From JANNAT01 sp031422555 (lineage in GTDB: Bacteria; Pseudomonadota; Alphaproteobacteria; Rhodobacterales; Rhodobacteraceae), in contig JANPLZ010000033.1 in assembly GCA_031422555.1 (NCBI GenBank), positions 1-64,000 on the forward strand: a stretch of DNA of 64,000 nucleotides. The letters run 5' to 3'. Of the stretch, positions 1 to 8,779 are shown piece after piece. The position numbers and the translations under genes were made by a program. Positions within the stretch are counted from its first letter, which is position 1. Each line of letters opens with the position of its first letter. The notes beneath the pieces were generated by a model. The model was not told the DNA's origin. It searched no databases and saw nothing but the letters and a program-made list of their open reading frames with translations.

Positions 1-945
1 GCCATTGGTGGCAAAGTCGGCCTCAACGCGCAAAGCGTTGCCATCAAGCGCAACTTTGCCGCCGCGCAGATATATCGCCGCATCCGCCGTGACCGTCACT
101 GCCCCCGCCACGGTGACAGACCGCGCGCCCAAACCTTCGGGCATCCCCGGGGCCTGCGCCCCCGCCAGCCCTGCTATGGCCGCCAGATCGGCCAGATCGG
201 CCACCAGATCACCTTCGGCTTCCAGTGGCGCGTGGCCTGCGCGGCCGGTAAAGGCCAGATTGGCCGTGCCCGTTGTCAGCGTCAGGTCCATCGGCACAAC
301 GCGGCCATCCAGAAACTTTTGAAACGCCCCCACGGTGACGCCTGCGCCAAAGGCCTGACCGTTCATCACCGCCGTCATCTCCAGCCGCGCCTCGCCGATA
401 TAATCGGGAATGCGGACGACGGCGTCGATGGCGCTCAGGTCGGTGCGGCTGCCGCTGGCGTGGTCGATGAACATCAGACTGCCGGCCGAAACCTCGCCCC
501 GGTCCAGCGTGAAGGGCGCGCCGACGCCGGGGGTATCGACGCTGACCGTGCCCCCACTGGCCCCACCAAACACCCAGTTTTCGCGGCCATCGGCGTGGCG
601 CTCTAACACAATGCGCGGCGAAATCGCCTCGACCCCGATGATCTTGACCTCGCCCCCGATCAGCGCCGCCATATCAATGGAAATCGCCAGTCCGGCGGCG
701 CGCAACATCGGGCCTTCGTCAGACCAATCGGCGTTGGAAATACTGACGGGGCCGGTTTTTACCCCCAGCTGTGGCCAGAACGACGGGCGTACCGATCCTT
801 CGATCACCAATTGCCGCCCGGTCAGCGCGTTGAATTTTGCCACCGCAAGACCTGCGATTTTCTCAGCCGGGATCAAGAAAACCGCCCCTGCGGCCAGCAC
901 CACCACAACGACCAAAGCCATAGCCGAGCGAACAATCCAGCGCAT
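1..945 (-). CDS. AsmA-family protein, N-terminal part (runs off left edge)
   Basis: The reading frame is open from an ATG at 945 to the window edge, 315 codons without a stop, so the C-terminus is missing. Residues about 5-24 form one hydrophobic segment rich in Val and Ala, which should anchor the protein in the inner membrane. The following stretch, with [13 protein letters not shown] at about residues 38-50, matches the start of AsmA-type proteins, large periplasmic proteins linked to outer-membrane and lipid homeostasis. The rest is repetitive beta-type sequence rich in Gly, Ala and Asp, as expected for that fold. The family is assigned from this pattern only; a DUF3971 or TamB-like relative is possible. 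Confidence 0.6.
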   Translation of the reverse strand, partial: MRWIVRSAMALVVVVVLAAGAVFLIPAEKIAGLAVAKFNALTGRQLVIEGSVRPSFWPQLGVKTGPVSISNADWSDEGPMLRAAGLAISIDMAALIGGEVKIIGVEAISPRIVLERHADGRENWVFGGASGGTVSVDTPGVGAPFTLDRGEVSAGSLMFIDHASGSRTDLSAIDAVVRIPDYIGEARLEMTAVMNGQAFGAGVTVGAFQKFLDGRVVPMDLTLTTGTANLAFTGRAGHAPLEAEGDLVADLADLAAIAGLAGAQAPGMPEGLGARSVTVAGAVTVTADAAIYLRGGKVALDGNALRVEADFATNG

Positions 946-1150
946 GATGCCTCCAGCGAATGTTAAAAACAGCCTAGCGCCCCGCAGGGTGCGCTGCCAA
1001 GCACAGACCGTTGATCGGCAAGAATTGGCGCAAACGGTGTGGATCGGAAAAGGGGTGCGCTGTGCATTGGCTGCGCCAAAGCTGCCGCAAATTCCGGCGC
1101 CACCAGCCCCCCCCTTTCGCCAAGGCCGCGCGCGCGGTATACCCCCGGCC

Positions 1151-2533
1151 ATGTCACAAAATCCGCCCCCGCCAAATCTTGGCCTGCGCCCCGATCTTGC
1201 CCCCAAGGCCCGCTTTACCGACGCCCGCCGCGTGGGTCAGCCCACCATCGGCATGGTGTCGCTTGGCTGCCCCAAGGCCCTTGTCGACAGCGAACGCATC
1301 CTGACCCGGCTGCGCGCCGAAGGCTATGCGATCAGCCCCGATTACGCCGGGGCCGACGCGGTGATCGTGAACACTTGCGGGTTTTTGGACAGTGCCAAAG
1401 CCGAAAGCCTTGAGGCGATAGGCGAGGCTTTGGCCGCCAACGGCCGGGTGATTGTGACGGGATGTCTGGGGGCCGAACCCGACTACATCACTGGCGCACA
1501 CCCCCGCGTTCTGGCGGTGACCGGCCCGCATCAGTATGAGGCGGTTCTGGACGCCGTGCACCGCGCCGTGCCCGCCAAACCCGATCCCTTCATTGATCTT
1601 TTGCCCGCCAGCGCCGTCAGCCTGACGCCCCGGCATTACAGCTACCTGAAGATTTCCGAAGGCTGCAACCACAAGTGTAAATTCTGCATCATCCCCGATA
1701 TGCGCGGGCTTTTGCAAAGCCGCCCCGCCCATGCGGTGCTGCGCGAAGCTGAAAAGCTGGTGCTGGCGGGGGTGCGCGAATTGCTGGTGATCAGTCAGGA
1801 TACGTCGGCCTACGGCCTTGATCTGCGCCACGCCAGCGACCGAGGCCACCGCGCGCACATCACTGATATGGCCCGCGATCTGGGGTCTTTGGGCGCGTGG
1901 GTGCGGCTGCATTACGTCTATCCCTATCCGCATGTCCGCGATCTGATCCCGCTGATGGCAGATGGGTTGATCCTTCCCTATCTGGATATTCCGTTCCAAC
2001 ACGCCGATCCGGGCGTGTTGCGCCGGATGGCCCGCCCCGCAGCGGCAGCCAAAACGCTGGACGAAATCGCCGCATGGCGCGCCGTTTGCCCCGAGATCAC
2101 GCTGCGATCCACTTTCATCGTCGGCTATCCCGGCGAGACCGAGGCGGAATTCCAGGTTTTGCTGGACTGGATGGACGAGGCGCAACTGGATCGGGTGGGG
2201 TGTTTTCAATACGAAAACGTCGCAGGCGCCCGCAGCAACGCCCTGCCCGACCATGTGCCCGCCGAGGTAAAGCAAGACCGCTGGGACCGTTTCATGGAGC
2301 GCGCGCAGGCGATTTCCGAAGCCAAACTGGCCGCAAAACTGGGCCGGGTGATCGAGGTGATCGTCGACGAGGTTGACGCCGACGGCGCTACCTGCCGCAC
2401 CAAAGCCGACGCGCCGGAAATCGACGGGAATTTGTTTATTGATGCAGGCTTTGAGGAATTGTTGCCCGGCGATATCGTCTCGGTGACGGTGGAAGAGGCG
2501 GGGGACTATGATCTTTGGGGTCGGTTGGGGTGA
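1151..2533 (+). CDS. rimO: Ribosomal protein S12 methylthiotransferase RimO
   Basis: A radical-SAM enzyme that methylthiolates an aspartate of ribosomal protein S12. The 460-residue protein has all six expected cluster cysteines: C40, C76 and C105 in the N-terminal UPF0004 domain bind the auxiliary cluster, and C172-x3-C176-x2-C179 (in [11 protein letters not shown]) is the radical-SAM motif. A TRAM-like domain closes the C-terminus, roughly residues 390-460. The frame stays open far upstream, but the ATG at 1151 gives the usual family length, and the upstream part looks like antisense of the AsmA gene. The HKCKFCIIP context and the [12 protein letters not shown] start favour RimO over MiaB. 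It stands alone. Confidence 0.95.
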   Translation: MSQNPPPPNLGLRPDLAPKARFTDARRVGQPTIGMVSLGCPKALVDSERILTRLRAEGYAISPDYAGADAVIVNTCGFLDSAKAESLEAIGEALAANGRVIVTGCLGAEPDYITGAHPRVLAVTGPHQYEAVLDAVHRAVPAKPDPFIDLLPASAVSLTPRHYSYLKISEGCNHKCKFCIIPDMRGLLQSRPAHAVLREAEKLVLAGVRELLVISQDTSAYGLDLRHASDRGHRAHITDMARDLGSLGAWVRLHYVYPYPHVRDLIPLMADGLILPYLDIPFQHADPGVLRRMARPAAAAKTLDEIAAWRAVCPEITLRSTFIVGYPGETEAEFQVLLDWMDEAQLDRVGCFQYENVAGARSNALPDHVPAEVKQDRWDRFMERAQAISEAKLAAKLGRVIEVIVDEVDADGATCRTKADAPEIDGNLFIDAGFEELLPGDIVSVTVEEAGDYDLWGRLG

Positions 2534-2599
2534 TGGTTTTGCTACCGCGGCGCTGATCACATTGAAACGGCGCAATCAGGCACGTGTCGCAGGCCCCCC

Positions 2600-2976
2600 C
2601 TAATACGGATCGGCCAGTTCGATAATCTCTTGGCCCATCAGCACGCAGGCGTCGGGGATTTGGGCGTAGATGAACCGCATTCGGTACGTCGCCTTATACA
2701 CCGCGCCATTCACCTCCAGCACATCGAACAGGCCCGCGCCGACCGGGGCGTTGACGGGGGGCAATTCAACAGGTGCCGCGTCCAGCGACCATGCCATCAC
2801 CGATCCATCCGCGCCGGGCGGACCGGCGGTTTCGGCAAGTTGGCTGCCTTCCACGTTCCAATGCAGTTTCAACAGCTTGCCCGCCCGCATCAGTGCATCA
2901 CTATGGCAATCATAGACCCCGCTTGCACCGTGGGTGCGGCACAGCATAGGGCCAGCAGGGGGAAAACAAGGCGCAT
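2600..2976 (-). pseudogene. Small secreted protein of unknown function, frameshifted after the signal peptide
   Basis: An ATG at 2976 opens a clear signal peptide (MRLVFPLLALCCAAPTVQA), but that frame stops 10 codons later. A second frame, starting inside the first, carries the rest of a plausible protein (GVYDCHSDALMRAGKLLKL and on to the TAG at 2600). The two frames join cleanly if the CCCC run at 2917-2920 (GGGG on the coding strand) had one more base, giving about 125 residues. Either the gene is disrupted in this strain or the base is a sequencing or assembly error. I do not recognise the mature domain; it has a single Cys pair region and no membrane segment. Confidence 0.6.
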
Positions 2977-3146
2977 GATCGCTCCGGCTACTTGGTGATT
3001 TGCGTGATTGTTCCGCCAAACCATGGACAAAGCAACCGCTATTGCCGCCGTCGCGCGCCAGGGTGCGATCAGACGGGCGCGCAAGTTGCGGCGAACAGCG
3101 GCATCACGTCGCTGGCGCGGGGGTGAAATGGGGCTATGTTCGGCGC

Positions 3147-3527
3147 ATGATGGAGAAACCCTCTGACACCCGAGTCTTGTATAACGACACCTGCCCGGTC
3201 TGCCGGTTCGAAATCGATGGCTATCGCCATCGTGCGACGCTGGACAATCTGCCGATCCGGTTTGACCGCATCGTGGCAGCGGCAGATTGGGGGCTGACGG
3301 CGGATGCGGCAGCGCGGCGGCTGCATGTGATCCACAAGGGGCGGTTGTTGTCGGGCATTCCGGCCTTTGTCGCCCTGTGGTCTGAAATGCCGCGCTGGCA
3401 TTGGGCGGCCCGACTGGTGGGCTTGCCCGGCATCAACGGGGCGGCGGCATTGATCTATGACCATCTTCTGGCCCCGGTCCTATACCGCGCGCATTTGCGC
3501 CGCCAGCGCGTCAGCCGATCAGAATAA
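3147..3527 (+). CDS. DCC-family thiol-disulfide oxidoreductase-like protein (DUF393)
   Basis: A small protein of about 126 residues. YNDTCPVCRFEI near the start, with C16 and C19, is the Asp-x-x-Cys-Pro-x-Cys signature that names the DCC family, whose members have a thioredoxin-like fold. The substrate is unknown. The start is the ATG at 3147 or the adjacent one at 3150; the frame is open further upstream but lacks family-like sequence there. The last 17 nt overlap the 3' end of the convergent dgkA gene. Confidence 0.8.
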   Translation: MMEKPSDTRVLYNDTCPVCRFEIDGYRHRATLDNLPIRFDRIVAAADWGLTADAAARRLHVIHKGRLLSGIPAFVALWSEMPRWHWAARLVGLPGINGAAALIYDHLLAPVLYRAHLRRQRVSRSE

Positions 3528-3873
3528 CCACCCACGCCACCCCGCCCGCCAGCGCCGTCAGCGCCACCGCTGCCGAGCCGCAGTCTTTGGCCTTTTTGGC
3601 GCGCGGGTCTGTTGCGGTTGACAAATAATCGACCACTTCTTCCAGCCCGGTGTTCATCACCTCGGCCGCCAGCACCAACAAGCCCAGCGCAAGGATCAGG
3701 CCGCGTTCGGCAGGCGTCAGCGTCAGCGAAAACGCAAGCCCAGCCGACAGCAGATTAACGATGCTCCATTGTCGCAAGGTCTTCTCGGTCGCCCAAGCCG
3801 CCCACCAGCCCTCCCACGACCAAATCACCGTATTGGCAAACCGCTGCCATTCCGCCGCCAGTAAACCGCGCAT
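3511..3873 (-). CDS. dgkA: Diacylglycerol kinase, prokaryotic DgkA type
   Basis: A small inner-membrane kinase that turns diacylglycerol into phosphatidic acid, recycling lipid released when head groups are transferred. At 120 residues from the ATG at 3873 it has nearly the length of E. coli DgkA. Three membrane helices are visible at about residues 36-52, 57-72 and 100-118. The conserved active-site block is present: AAEVMNTGLEEVVD with E71 and E78, then RAKKAKDCGSAAV. An ATG seven codons upstream (3894) is possible but would add only a basic stretch. The tail overlaps the convergent DCC gene by 17 nt. Confidence 0.92.
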   Translation of the reverse strand: MRGLLAAEWQRFANTVIWSWEGWWAAWATEKTLRQWSIVNLLSAGLAFSLTLTPAERGLILALGLLVLAAEVMNTGLEEVVDYLSTATDPRAKKAKDCGSAAVALTALAGGVAWVVILIG

Positions 3874-3959
3874 TCTGCGTCTCCGTTGTTGCAACCCCTA
3901 CAGGCTGCAACGCTAGGCGCGATTGCGCCCGGCTGTCCAGAATTTCAATGCAGGCCGGG

Positions 3960-4316
3960 TCAGGCGCGGGCCAGCGCCGCCAGATAGGTGCGCACGGCTG
4001 TCACCACATGGGCAAAGCGGTCACCGCCCAGATTTACCCCGCCATACCAGCGGGTTACGACAATCACATGATCGGTCAACCCGGCCCGTTCCAGCATTTT
4101 CAAAATCACCGCGCCCGCGCCCGGCTCGCCGTCGTCGGCTTTGACCGCGCCTTCGTCAGACAACACGACCGCCCAGGAATTATGGCTGGCGCGGGCGAAT
4201 TTCTTGTCGGATTTCAGATCGGCCAGAAGCGCGTCAACCCCGGCGCGGCCCTGAACCGGCCCCCCCGACACCGCATAGCGCGAGCCGCGATCGCGCACCA
4301 CATCGTGAATTTGCAC
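3960..4316 (-). CDS. IMPACT/YigZ-family protein
   Basis: A 118-residue member of the UPF0029 (IMPACT N-terminal, YigZ) family, whose bacterial members are poorly understood but have been linked to translation and proline-peptidase-like folds. The family core is unmistakable: KKFARASHNSWAVV, then DDGEPGAGAVILKML and VTRWYGGVNLGGDRF. It holds only this domain; the extra C-terminal domain of E. coli YigZ is absent. The start codon is GTG at 4316, four bases after the stop of the M48 lipoprotein gene, so the two are probably translated from one mRNA. Confidence 0.85.
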   Translation of the reverse strand: MQIHDVVRDRGSRYAVSGGPVQGRAGVDALLADLKSDKKFARASHNSWAVVLSDEGAVKADDGEPGAGAVILKMLERAGLTDHVIVVTRWYGGVNLGGDRFAHVVTAVRTYLAALARA

Positions 4317-4320
4317 CGCG

Positions 4321-5049
4321 TCAGCCGCGCAAATCGGCCATCACGCGGGCAACAGTGGCTTTGCGTTGGGCGTTGGGCGGATGACTGCCTAAAAATTGAT
4401 CGCCGGGGTCGGGCAACCGATCAAAATACGCCGCACCGCGCAACGGATCATAGCCCGCATCAAAGGCGATTTCGGTGCCAAGCGCGTCGGCTTCCAGTTC
4501 GAAATCCTTGGAATAACTGCGCGCGCCCACGCCGGCACCAATTTGCTGGGCCTGTTGCACCCCTGCCTGCCCCGCGCCCGAGGCAGCAGCGATCACGCCT
4601 GCCAGAACAGCCCCCGCCGCCGCAGATTGCCGGGCTTTGGGAATGTGGCCGCGAATGTGGTGGGCGGCCTCGTGGCCCATGACAAAGGCCAATTCATCGG
4701 CATTGCGGGCCTCGGCAATCAGCGCGATCGAAAACGCCAGCAAGGGGCGGCCTTGGCCATCAAGGGTTTGAAATGCATTCACCCCCTGCCCCGGGCGATC
4801 ATCAATCACAATACGAAAATCACAGTTTGAAACCCGGCCGATCTGGCGGCAATAGGCCTCGGCCACAGGCTCTACCCGGTTGACCACGGTGATAAAATTG
4901 CGGGCGGCCTGATCGGGGGGCAAAATTGCACCGGGGATGATCTGCACCGCCGGAACCGCAATCGGTTCAAGCGGCGGCATGGGGCGGACAGGGGCGATAC
5001 ATCCAGCCAAACCTGCGGACAGAAGGACGGCAAAAACCGCATGTTGCAT
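4321..5049 (-). CDS. M48-family metalloprotease, lipoprotein
   Basis: A 242-residue predicted periplasmic zinc peptidase. The N-terminus from the ATG at 5049 is a lipoprotein signal (LLSAGLAGC) with the lipidated Cys at residue 17. The zinc motif HEAAH lies at 126-130, and the third ligand is expected in ELEADALG (E186). Close relatives act in outer-membrane protein quality control (BepA/LoiP group), though the TPR repeats of BepA are missing. The frame extends 110 codons upstream without plausible protein sequence, so the lipobox start was chosen. It is the first gene of a two-gene unit with the IMPACT protein. Confidence 0.88.
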   Translation of the reverse strand: MQHAVFAVLLSAGLAGCIAPVRPMPPLEPIAVPAVQIIPGAILPPDQAARNFITVVNRVEPVAEAYCRQIGRVSNCDFRIVIDDRPGQGVNAFQTLDGQGRPLLAFSIALIAEARNADELAFVMGHEAAHHIRGHIPKARQSAAAGAVLAGVIAAASGAGQAGVQQAQQIGAGVGARSYSKDFELEADALGTEIAFDAGYDPLRGAAYFDRLPDPGDQFLGSHPPNAQRKATVARVMADLRG

Positions 5050-5409
5050 GGCTGTGACCCTAAGTTTTTTGTAAGTAAGCGGGACATAGCAAGAAATCCG
5101 CACCGCCACAGCCCCCTCGCGGATATGTGTAGCGCAAAGAACTTTGATCGGCAGCAAAGCGCCTTGCAGACCAGCGGGCGCTGGGGGTTGATCAGTGGGC
5201 AGATGCCGCAGGATGCCGTGGGATTGGTGTTCTGGAAGGCCCGGCTTTGGCGTTTCGCGCCGCTTGCGTGGCTTCGATGTTGACGGCCTTCGCGGGTTGA
5301 TGTGGTGAAAATCAACCAAGAGGGGCGACTTTAATCCGTTGAAAATCCGCATCGTTTTTTGCAGACTTGTAAGGGCCAAACCCCACAGATTGCCAGATCA
5401 GGAGCGATT
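5050..5409. other. Intergenic region between divergent genes
   Basis: About 360 bases separate the M48 lipoprotein gene (reverse) from the small acidic protein gene (forward), so promoters for both must lie here. Open frames in it have no start signals or recognisable protein content. I see no convincing -35/-10 pair, hairpin or repeat. Confidence 0.5.
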
Positions 5410-5649
5410 ATGTTCACCATTGAACACGACTTTGACGCCACGATCATCACCTTGGTGGACGAGGGCGATAAAACCCATCCGCTGCAAGAAGACATCACCA
5501 TCGAGGCGTTTGAAGATTGCGTTGTGCTGCGCCAAATTGATTCGATGACCGATGCGCCGGTGTCGATCACCCTGTCGATGACGCAACTGGCCGATCTGGC
5601 GGCGGCGTTGAACCTGCCCGAAGGCAGTTACCGCATCGACAAAGCCTGA
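5410..5649 (+). CDS. Small acidic protein of unknown function
   Basis: A 79-residue protein starting MFTIEHDFDATIITLVDEG, with an AGGAG ribosome binding site 5 bases before the ATG. It is strongly acidic in its first half, has no signal peptide or membrane segment, and reads like a compact alpha/beta cytosolic protein (VSITLSMTQLADLAAALNL near the end). I do not recognise a family. Good codon use and the ribosome site make it a believable gene. It is followed by a triple 16-bp repeat and then the nitroreductase gene. Confidence 0.7.
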   Translation: MFTIEHDFDATIITLVDEGDKTHPLQEDITIEAFEDCVVLRQIDSMTDAPVSITLSMTQLADLAAALNLPEGSYRIDKA

Positions 5650-5664
5650 GACCCGGTTTTGACG

Positions 5665-5712
5665 CGGACCAGTCTTGTCACGGACCAGTCTTGTCACGGA
5701 CCAGTCTTGACG
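5665..5712. repeat. Tandem repeat, three 16-bp units
   Basis: The unit CGGACCAGTCTTGTCA occurs exactly at 5665-5680 and 5681-5696, and with two differences at its end at 5697-5712. The array sits in the gap between the small acidic protein gene and the nitroreductase gene, about 37 bases before the latter's ATG. Confidence 0.95.
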
Positions 5713-5749
5713 CTGCCCGCAAAGCCCGTCACCCAAGGGGACAAAGGAG

Positions 5750-6340
5750 ATGCCCTTGCCAAGCCTTGCCCCAAACCCCGCCGCGTTTGACTTTTTGCAA
5801 AATCGCCGCTCGCGGCCTGCCAAGCTGTTTTCGGGTCCGGTGCCCAGCCCCGATGCCGTGCGCGCGATCCTGACTGCCGCCACACGGGTGCCGGATCATG
5901 GCAAGCTGGAGCCGTGGCGCATGGTGGTTTTGCAAGCGTCCGGCATGGCGCGGGTGGCGGCATTGGCCGAAGCCCATGCACGCGCCGTCGGCGCGGATAC
6001 AGAGAAAACCGGCAAGGCGCGCGGCCAGTTTGATCTGGGGCGGCTGGCGGTTGTGGTGATTTCCGCACCCAAACCGTCTGACAAAGTGCCCGCGATTGAA
6101 CAAGTGCTGTCGGCGGGCGCGCTGTGCATGAACATCGTGACCGCTGCCGAAGCCGCGGGTTGGGGTGCGAATTGGCTGTCGGGCTGGCCTTCGCATGATC
6201 CGGCCTTTATCGCCGCTGCCTTTGGCTGCAGCGCCACCGAAACCGTTGCAGGCATTGTGCACATCGGCACGCCTGCGCCCGATGGCCCGGACCGGCCACG
6301 CCCCGATCTGGACCGCCTGATCCAGTGGGACACGCCATGA
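5750..6340 (+). CDS. Nitroreductase-family protein (YdjA-like)
   Basis: A 196-residue flavin oxidoreductase of the nitroreductase fold. NRRSRPAKLF near residue 18 is the FMN-phosphate-binding start, TRVPDHGKLEPWRMVVL matches the single-domain YdjA branch, and GWGANWLSGWP supplies the second flavin contact region. The physiological substrate of this branch is not known; FMN binding and NAD(P)H use are expected from the family. An AAGGAG site precedes the ATG. Its TGA overlaps the ATG of the next gene (ATGA), so the two are translationally coupled. Confidence 0.88.
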   Translation: MPLPSLAPNPAAFDFLQNRRSRPAKLFSGPVPSPDAVRAILTAATRVPDHGKLEPWRMVVLQASGMARVAALAEAHARAVGADTEKTGKARGQFDLGRLAVVVISAPKPSDKVPAIEQVLSAGALCMNIVTAAEAAGWGANWLSGWPSHDPAFIAAAFGCSATETVAGIVHIGTPAPDGPDRPRPDLDRLIQWDTP

Positions 6341-7035
6341 TCTGGCATGCCTTCCGCCGGGCCTTGGGGCAGTTGGGCGATGGCCGGTTCATTCGCGTGG
6401 TGTTTTTTGGCTGCGTTTTGGCGATTGCGCTGCTGACAGGGGTTTATTCCGCGTTTCTATGGGTGCTGGAAACCTTTGTGCCGGGATCGGTCACCATTCC
6501 GTTTATCGGCCCCGTTGGCGGCATTGATACGTTGCTGTCCTGGGGGTCGTTGTTTCTGATGATCGGGCTGTCGATCTTTTTGATGGTTCCGGTGGCGTCG
6601 CTTTTTGTCGGGCTGTTCTTGGAAGATGTCGCCCAAGCGGTTGAAGATCGCCATTACCCCGGCCTGCCGCCCGTGGCGCGGGCAAAGCTGTGGGATACGC
6701 TGATTGAGTCGGCGAATTTCATGGGCTTGCTGATCGTGGTCAACGTGCTGGCCTTTGTGCTTTATGCCTTTCTGGGCCCGCTTATTCCGGTGGCGTTCTG
6801 GGCGATCAATGGCTTTATGCTGGGGCGCGAATATTTCACCCTTGTCGCCAGCCGCCGCCTTGGCCGGATCGGGGCCAAGGCCTTGCGCAAGCAGTATTCC
6901 GGGCGCATCTGGATCGCGGGCACGCTGATGGCGGCACCTCTGTCTATCCCGCTGATAAATCTTATTATTCCAGTGTTGGGCGTTGCCACCTTCACCCATA
7001 TTTTTCACGCGCTGACGCAAGGCACCCGCCGCTAA
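6337..7035 (+). CDS. EI24/CysZ-like integral membrane protein
   Basis: A 232-residue membrane protein with about four long hydrophobic stretches (roughly residues 20-42, 62-90, 128-155 and 190-215). The order of segments and the motif GLFLEDVAQAVEDRHYPGLPP fit the EI24 domain family, which includes the sulfate transporter CysZ. Whether this member carries sulfate is not shown; no cys genes are nearby. The ATG at 6337 overlaps the upstream stop as ATGA, which argues for this start over the ATG at 6325. Confidence 0.8.
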   Translation: MIWHAFRRALGQLGDGRFIRVVFFGCVLAIALLTGVYSAFLWVLETFVPGSVTIPFIGPVGGIDTLLSWGSLFLMIGLSIFLMVPVASLFVGLFLEDVAQAVEDRHYPGLPPVARAKLWDTLIESANFMGLLIVVNVLAFVLYAFLGPLIPVAFWAINGFMLGREYFTLVASRRLGRIGAKALRKQYSGRIWIAGTLMAAPLSIPLINLIIPVLGVATFTHIFHALTQGTRR

Positions 7036-7046
7036 TTCGGGTTTGA

Positions 7047-7334
7047 TTAGGGTTGCGCTGGCGGCACCCGCGACATCACACCAAACACATCCAGATCATC
7101 AATGCCAAAGCGCCCCGATGTGATCACAACATAAAGAACAACAAAAATTACCGCCGCCACAGCGGTGGTCACTTGCGCTTTTTTCTTGATCATCGCGTCC
7201 GCCGGGGCCGAGGCCGGGGTGCCAGGTTCGATGGTGCCCGATTGCGCTTGGCTGCGAAACCGCAACGGCAGCACGCAAAAGAACACCATAAACCACGTTA
7301 CCGAATACATCACCAAGGCGGCTGTGATTGTCAT
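7047..7334 (-). CDS. DUF1467-family membrane protein
   Basis: A 95-residue protein with two membrane helices, at about 5-25 and 57-76, separated by a polar loop. The pattern MTITAALVMYSVTWFMVFF followed by LPLRFRSQ is that of DUF1467, a small alphaproteobacterial family that I recall beside methylmalonyl-CoA epimerase. That is the case here: its ATG overlaps the epimerase stop by four bases. Function unknown. Confidence 0.85.
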   Translation of the reverse strand: MTITAALVMYSVTWFMVFFCVLPLRFRSQAQSGTIEPGTPASAPADAMIKKKAQVTTAVAAVIFVVLYVVITSGRFGIDDLDVFGVMSRVPPAQP

Positions 7335-7735
7335 AGCTGTTCCAGTTCAATCAAGCAGCCGTTAAAGTCTTTGGGGTGTAAGAACAGCACCGGCTTGCCA
7401 TGGGCACCTATTTTGGGGGTGCCCGATCCCAATATCCGCGCGCCGGACGCCATCAGATGATCACGGGCCGCCAGAATATCGACAACCTCATAGCAGATGT
7501 GATGGATGCCGCCGCCCGGGTTCTTGGCCAGAAAGCCCGCAATGGGTGACGCATCGCCCAAGGGCGTCAGCAGCTCGATCTTGGTGTTGGGCAGGTCGAT
7601 AAACACCACCGTCACGCCATGATCCGGCTCGTCCTGCGCCGGGCGCACCACCGCACCCAGCATCGCACGGTATTGATCTGCCGCCGCTGCCAGATCAGGC
7701 ACCGCAATGGCCACGTGGTTCAGTCGACCAATCAT
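7331..7735 (-). CDS. mce: Methylmalonyl-CoA epimerase
   Basis: Interconverts (R)- and (S)-methylmalonyl-CoA in the route from propionyl-CoA to succinyl-CoA. The 134-residue protein is a single VOC-fold unit of two repeats. Likely metal ligands are H7 in LNHVAIAV, H78 or H79 in GGGIHHICYEV and E130 in GCLIELEQL. The ATG at 7735 directly precedes the conserved IGRLNHVAIAV; an alternative eight codons upstream adds nothing family-like. It forms a two-gene unit with the DUF1467 protein. Propionyl-CoA synthetase (prpE) lies elsewhere in this window. Confidence 0.93.
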   Translation of the reverse strand: MIGRLNHVAIAVPDLAAAADQYRAMLGAVVRPAQDEPDHGVTVVFIDLPNTKIELLTPLGDASPIAGFLAKNPGGGIHHICYEVVDILAARDHLMASGARILGSGTPKIGAHGKPVLFLHPKDFNGCLIELEQL

Positions 7736-7905
7736 CAAAGGCTCCTGCCGTTGGTTCATTGCGTTATGGGTGGCGCGTCTGTGCGGGGCAAGGGGCTGAT
7801 CTGCCGCATGGGCCGGTTTATTTTGCCTCAGCTCGCCCGCGTTTACCGCCTGTTAGGCATGGGCGTGCATCACTGGGCGAGGAATGTGCTGGCAAAGGAG
7901 ACGAT

Positions 7906-8658
7906 ATGCCCAACCCGTGGTCTTATACTGTCCAACCCGGCCCGCTTGGACCGATGACGGCGCTGGCGGGTCTGGGCACATATCCGGCGCTGCCGTTGCA
8001 GGGGGTAACTGTTCTGGCGGTCGAAGACAGCCGCTTTGCCTGTGAGGCGCTGCGCCTGATGTGTCAACGCGCCGGTGCGCGCTTGCGTCGGGCGGAAAGC
8101 CTTTCGGTGGCGCGCGCGCATCTGCGGGTTTACCGCCCCGATGTGGTGATCATTGACCTTGGACTTCCCGATGGCCGGGGTGAAGCGCTGATCGCCGATC
8201 TGGCCAGATCGCCGCAACGCCCCATCGCGGTTTTGGGCACCTCGGGCAATCCGATGGGCCGCGCCTGCGCGCTGGATGCCGGTGCGGATGGCTTTATCGA
8301 CAAGCCCTATGCGTCAGTTTTGGCATTTTGTGCCGAATTGCAGGCGCATTTGCATCTGCCCTGTGGGGGTGCGGTGCCCACCGAGATGCCTGCGGCCGCG
8401 CTGTCCCCCGATCCGATGGCTTTGCATGACGATCTGGCTTTGGCCGCGCGCGCCTTGGCGGGGGAACCCGATGCCGCGACCCGCCGCTATGTGGCAAGGT
8501 TTCTGTCGGGCATCGCCGCACACGCCAAAGACCCCGGATTGGCGGAAGCCGCAACGCTGGCAGATGGCGCAACCGCCGATCACGGCTTTCGCCGCTTGCG
8601 CGATCTGATTGCCGACAGATTGGCCGCACCGCCGCCGTTTTTGCGGGAAACAAGCTGA
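7906..8658 (+). CDS. Stand-alone response-regulator receiver protein
   Basis: A 250-residue protein with a CheY-like receiver domain at about residues 34-150. The acidic pair E40/D41, the phospho-acceptor D84 (VVIIDLGLPDG), T112 and K133 (IDKPY) are all present. The region after about residue 155 is alpha-helical and Ala-rich, with no DNA-binding or enzymatic domain that I recognise. It may be a dimerisation module or an Hpt-like helix bundle, but no clear phospho-histidine is visible. The ATG at 7906 has an AAAGGAG site. No histidine kinase is nearby. Confidence 0.82.
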   Translation: MPNPWSYTVQPGPLGPMTALAGLGTYPALPLQGVTVLAVEDSRFACEALRLMCQRAGARLRRAESLSVARAHLRVYRPDVVIIDLGLPDGRGEALIADLARSPQRPIAVLGTSGNPMGRACALDAGADGFIDKPYASVLAFCAELQAHLHLPCGGAVPTEMPAAALSPDPMALHDDLALAARALAGEPDAATRRYVARFLSGIAAHAKDPGLAEAATLADGATADHGFRRLRDLIADRLAAPPPFLRETS

Positions 8659-8779
8659 CGGAAGGGGTTTGAGCAAGCGCGAGATAACGGTGAAACCCGG
8701 CACGACGCCCCCGTTGTGCGGCAAGAAAGTCGGCGTCAAGTCAAACCAAAGCGCCGTAGTGACGCGCTGAAACGCGCAT

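Noticed and set aside
1154..2575. A 473-codon open frame on the reverse strand opposite rimO
   Set aside because: It is the antisense shadow of rimO; the protein is His/Gln/Gly-rich without domains, and GC-rich genes commonly produce such frames.
5041..5283. An 80-codon forward frame in the gap before the small acidic protein
   Set aside because: Starts opposite the M48 signal peptide and has no ribosome site; probably chance.
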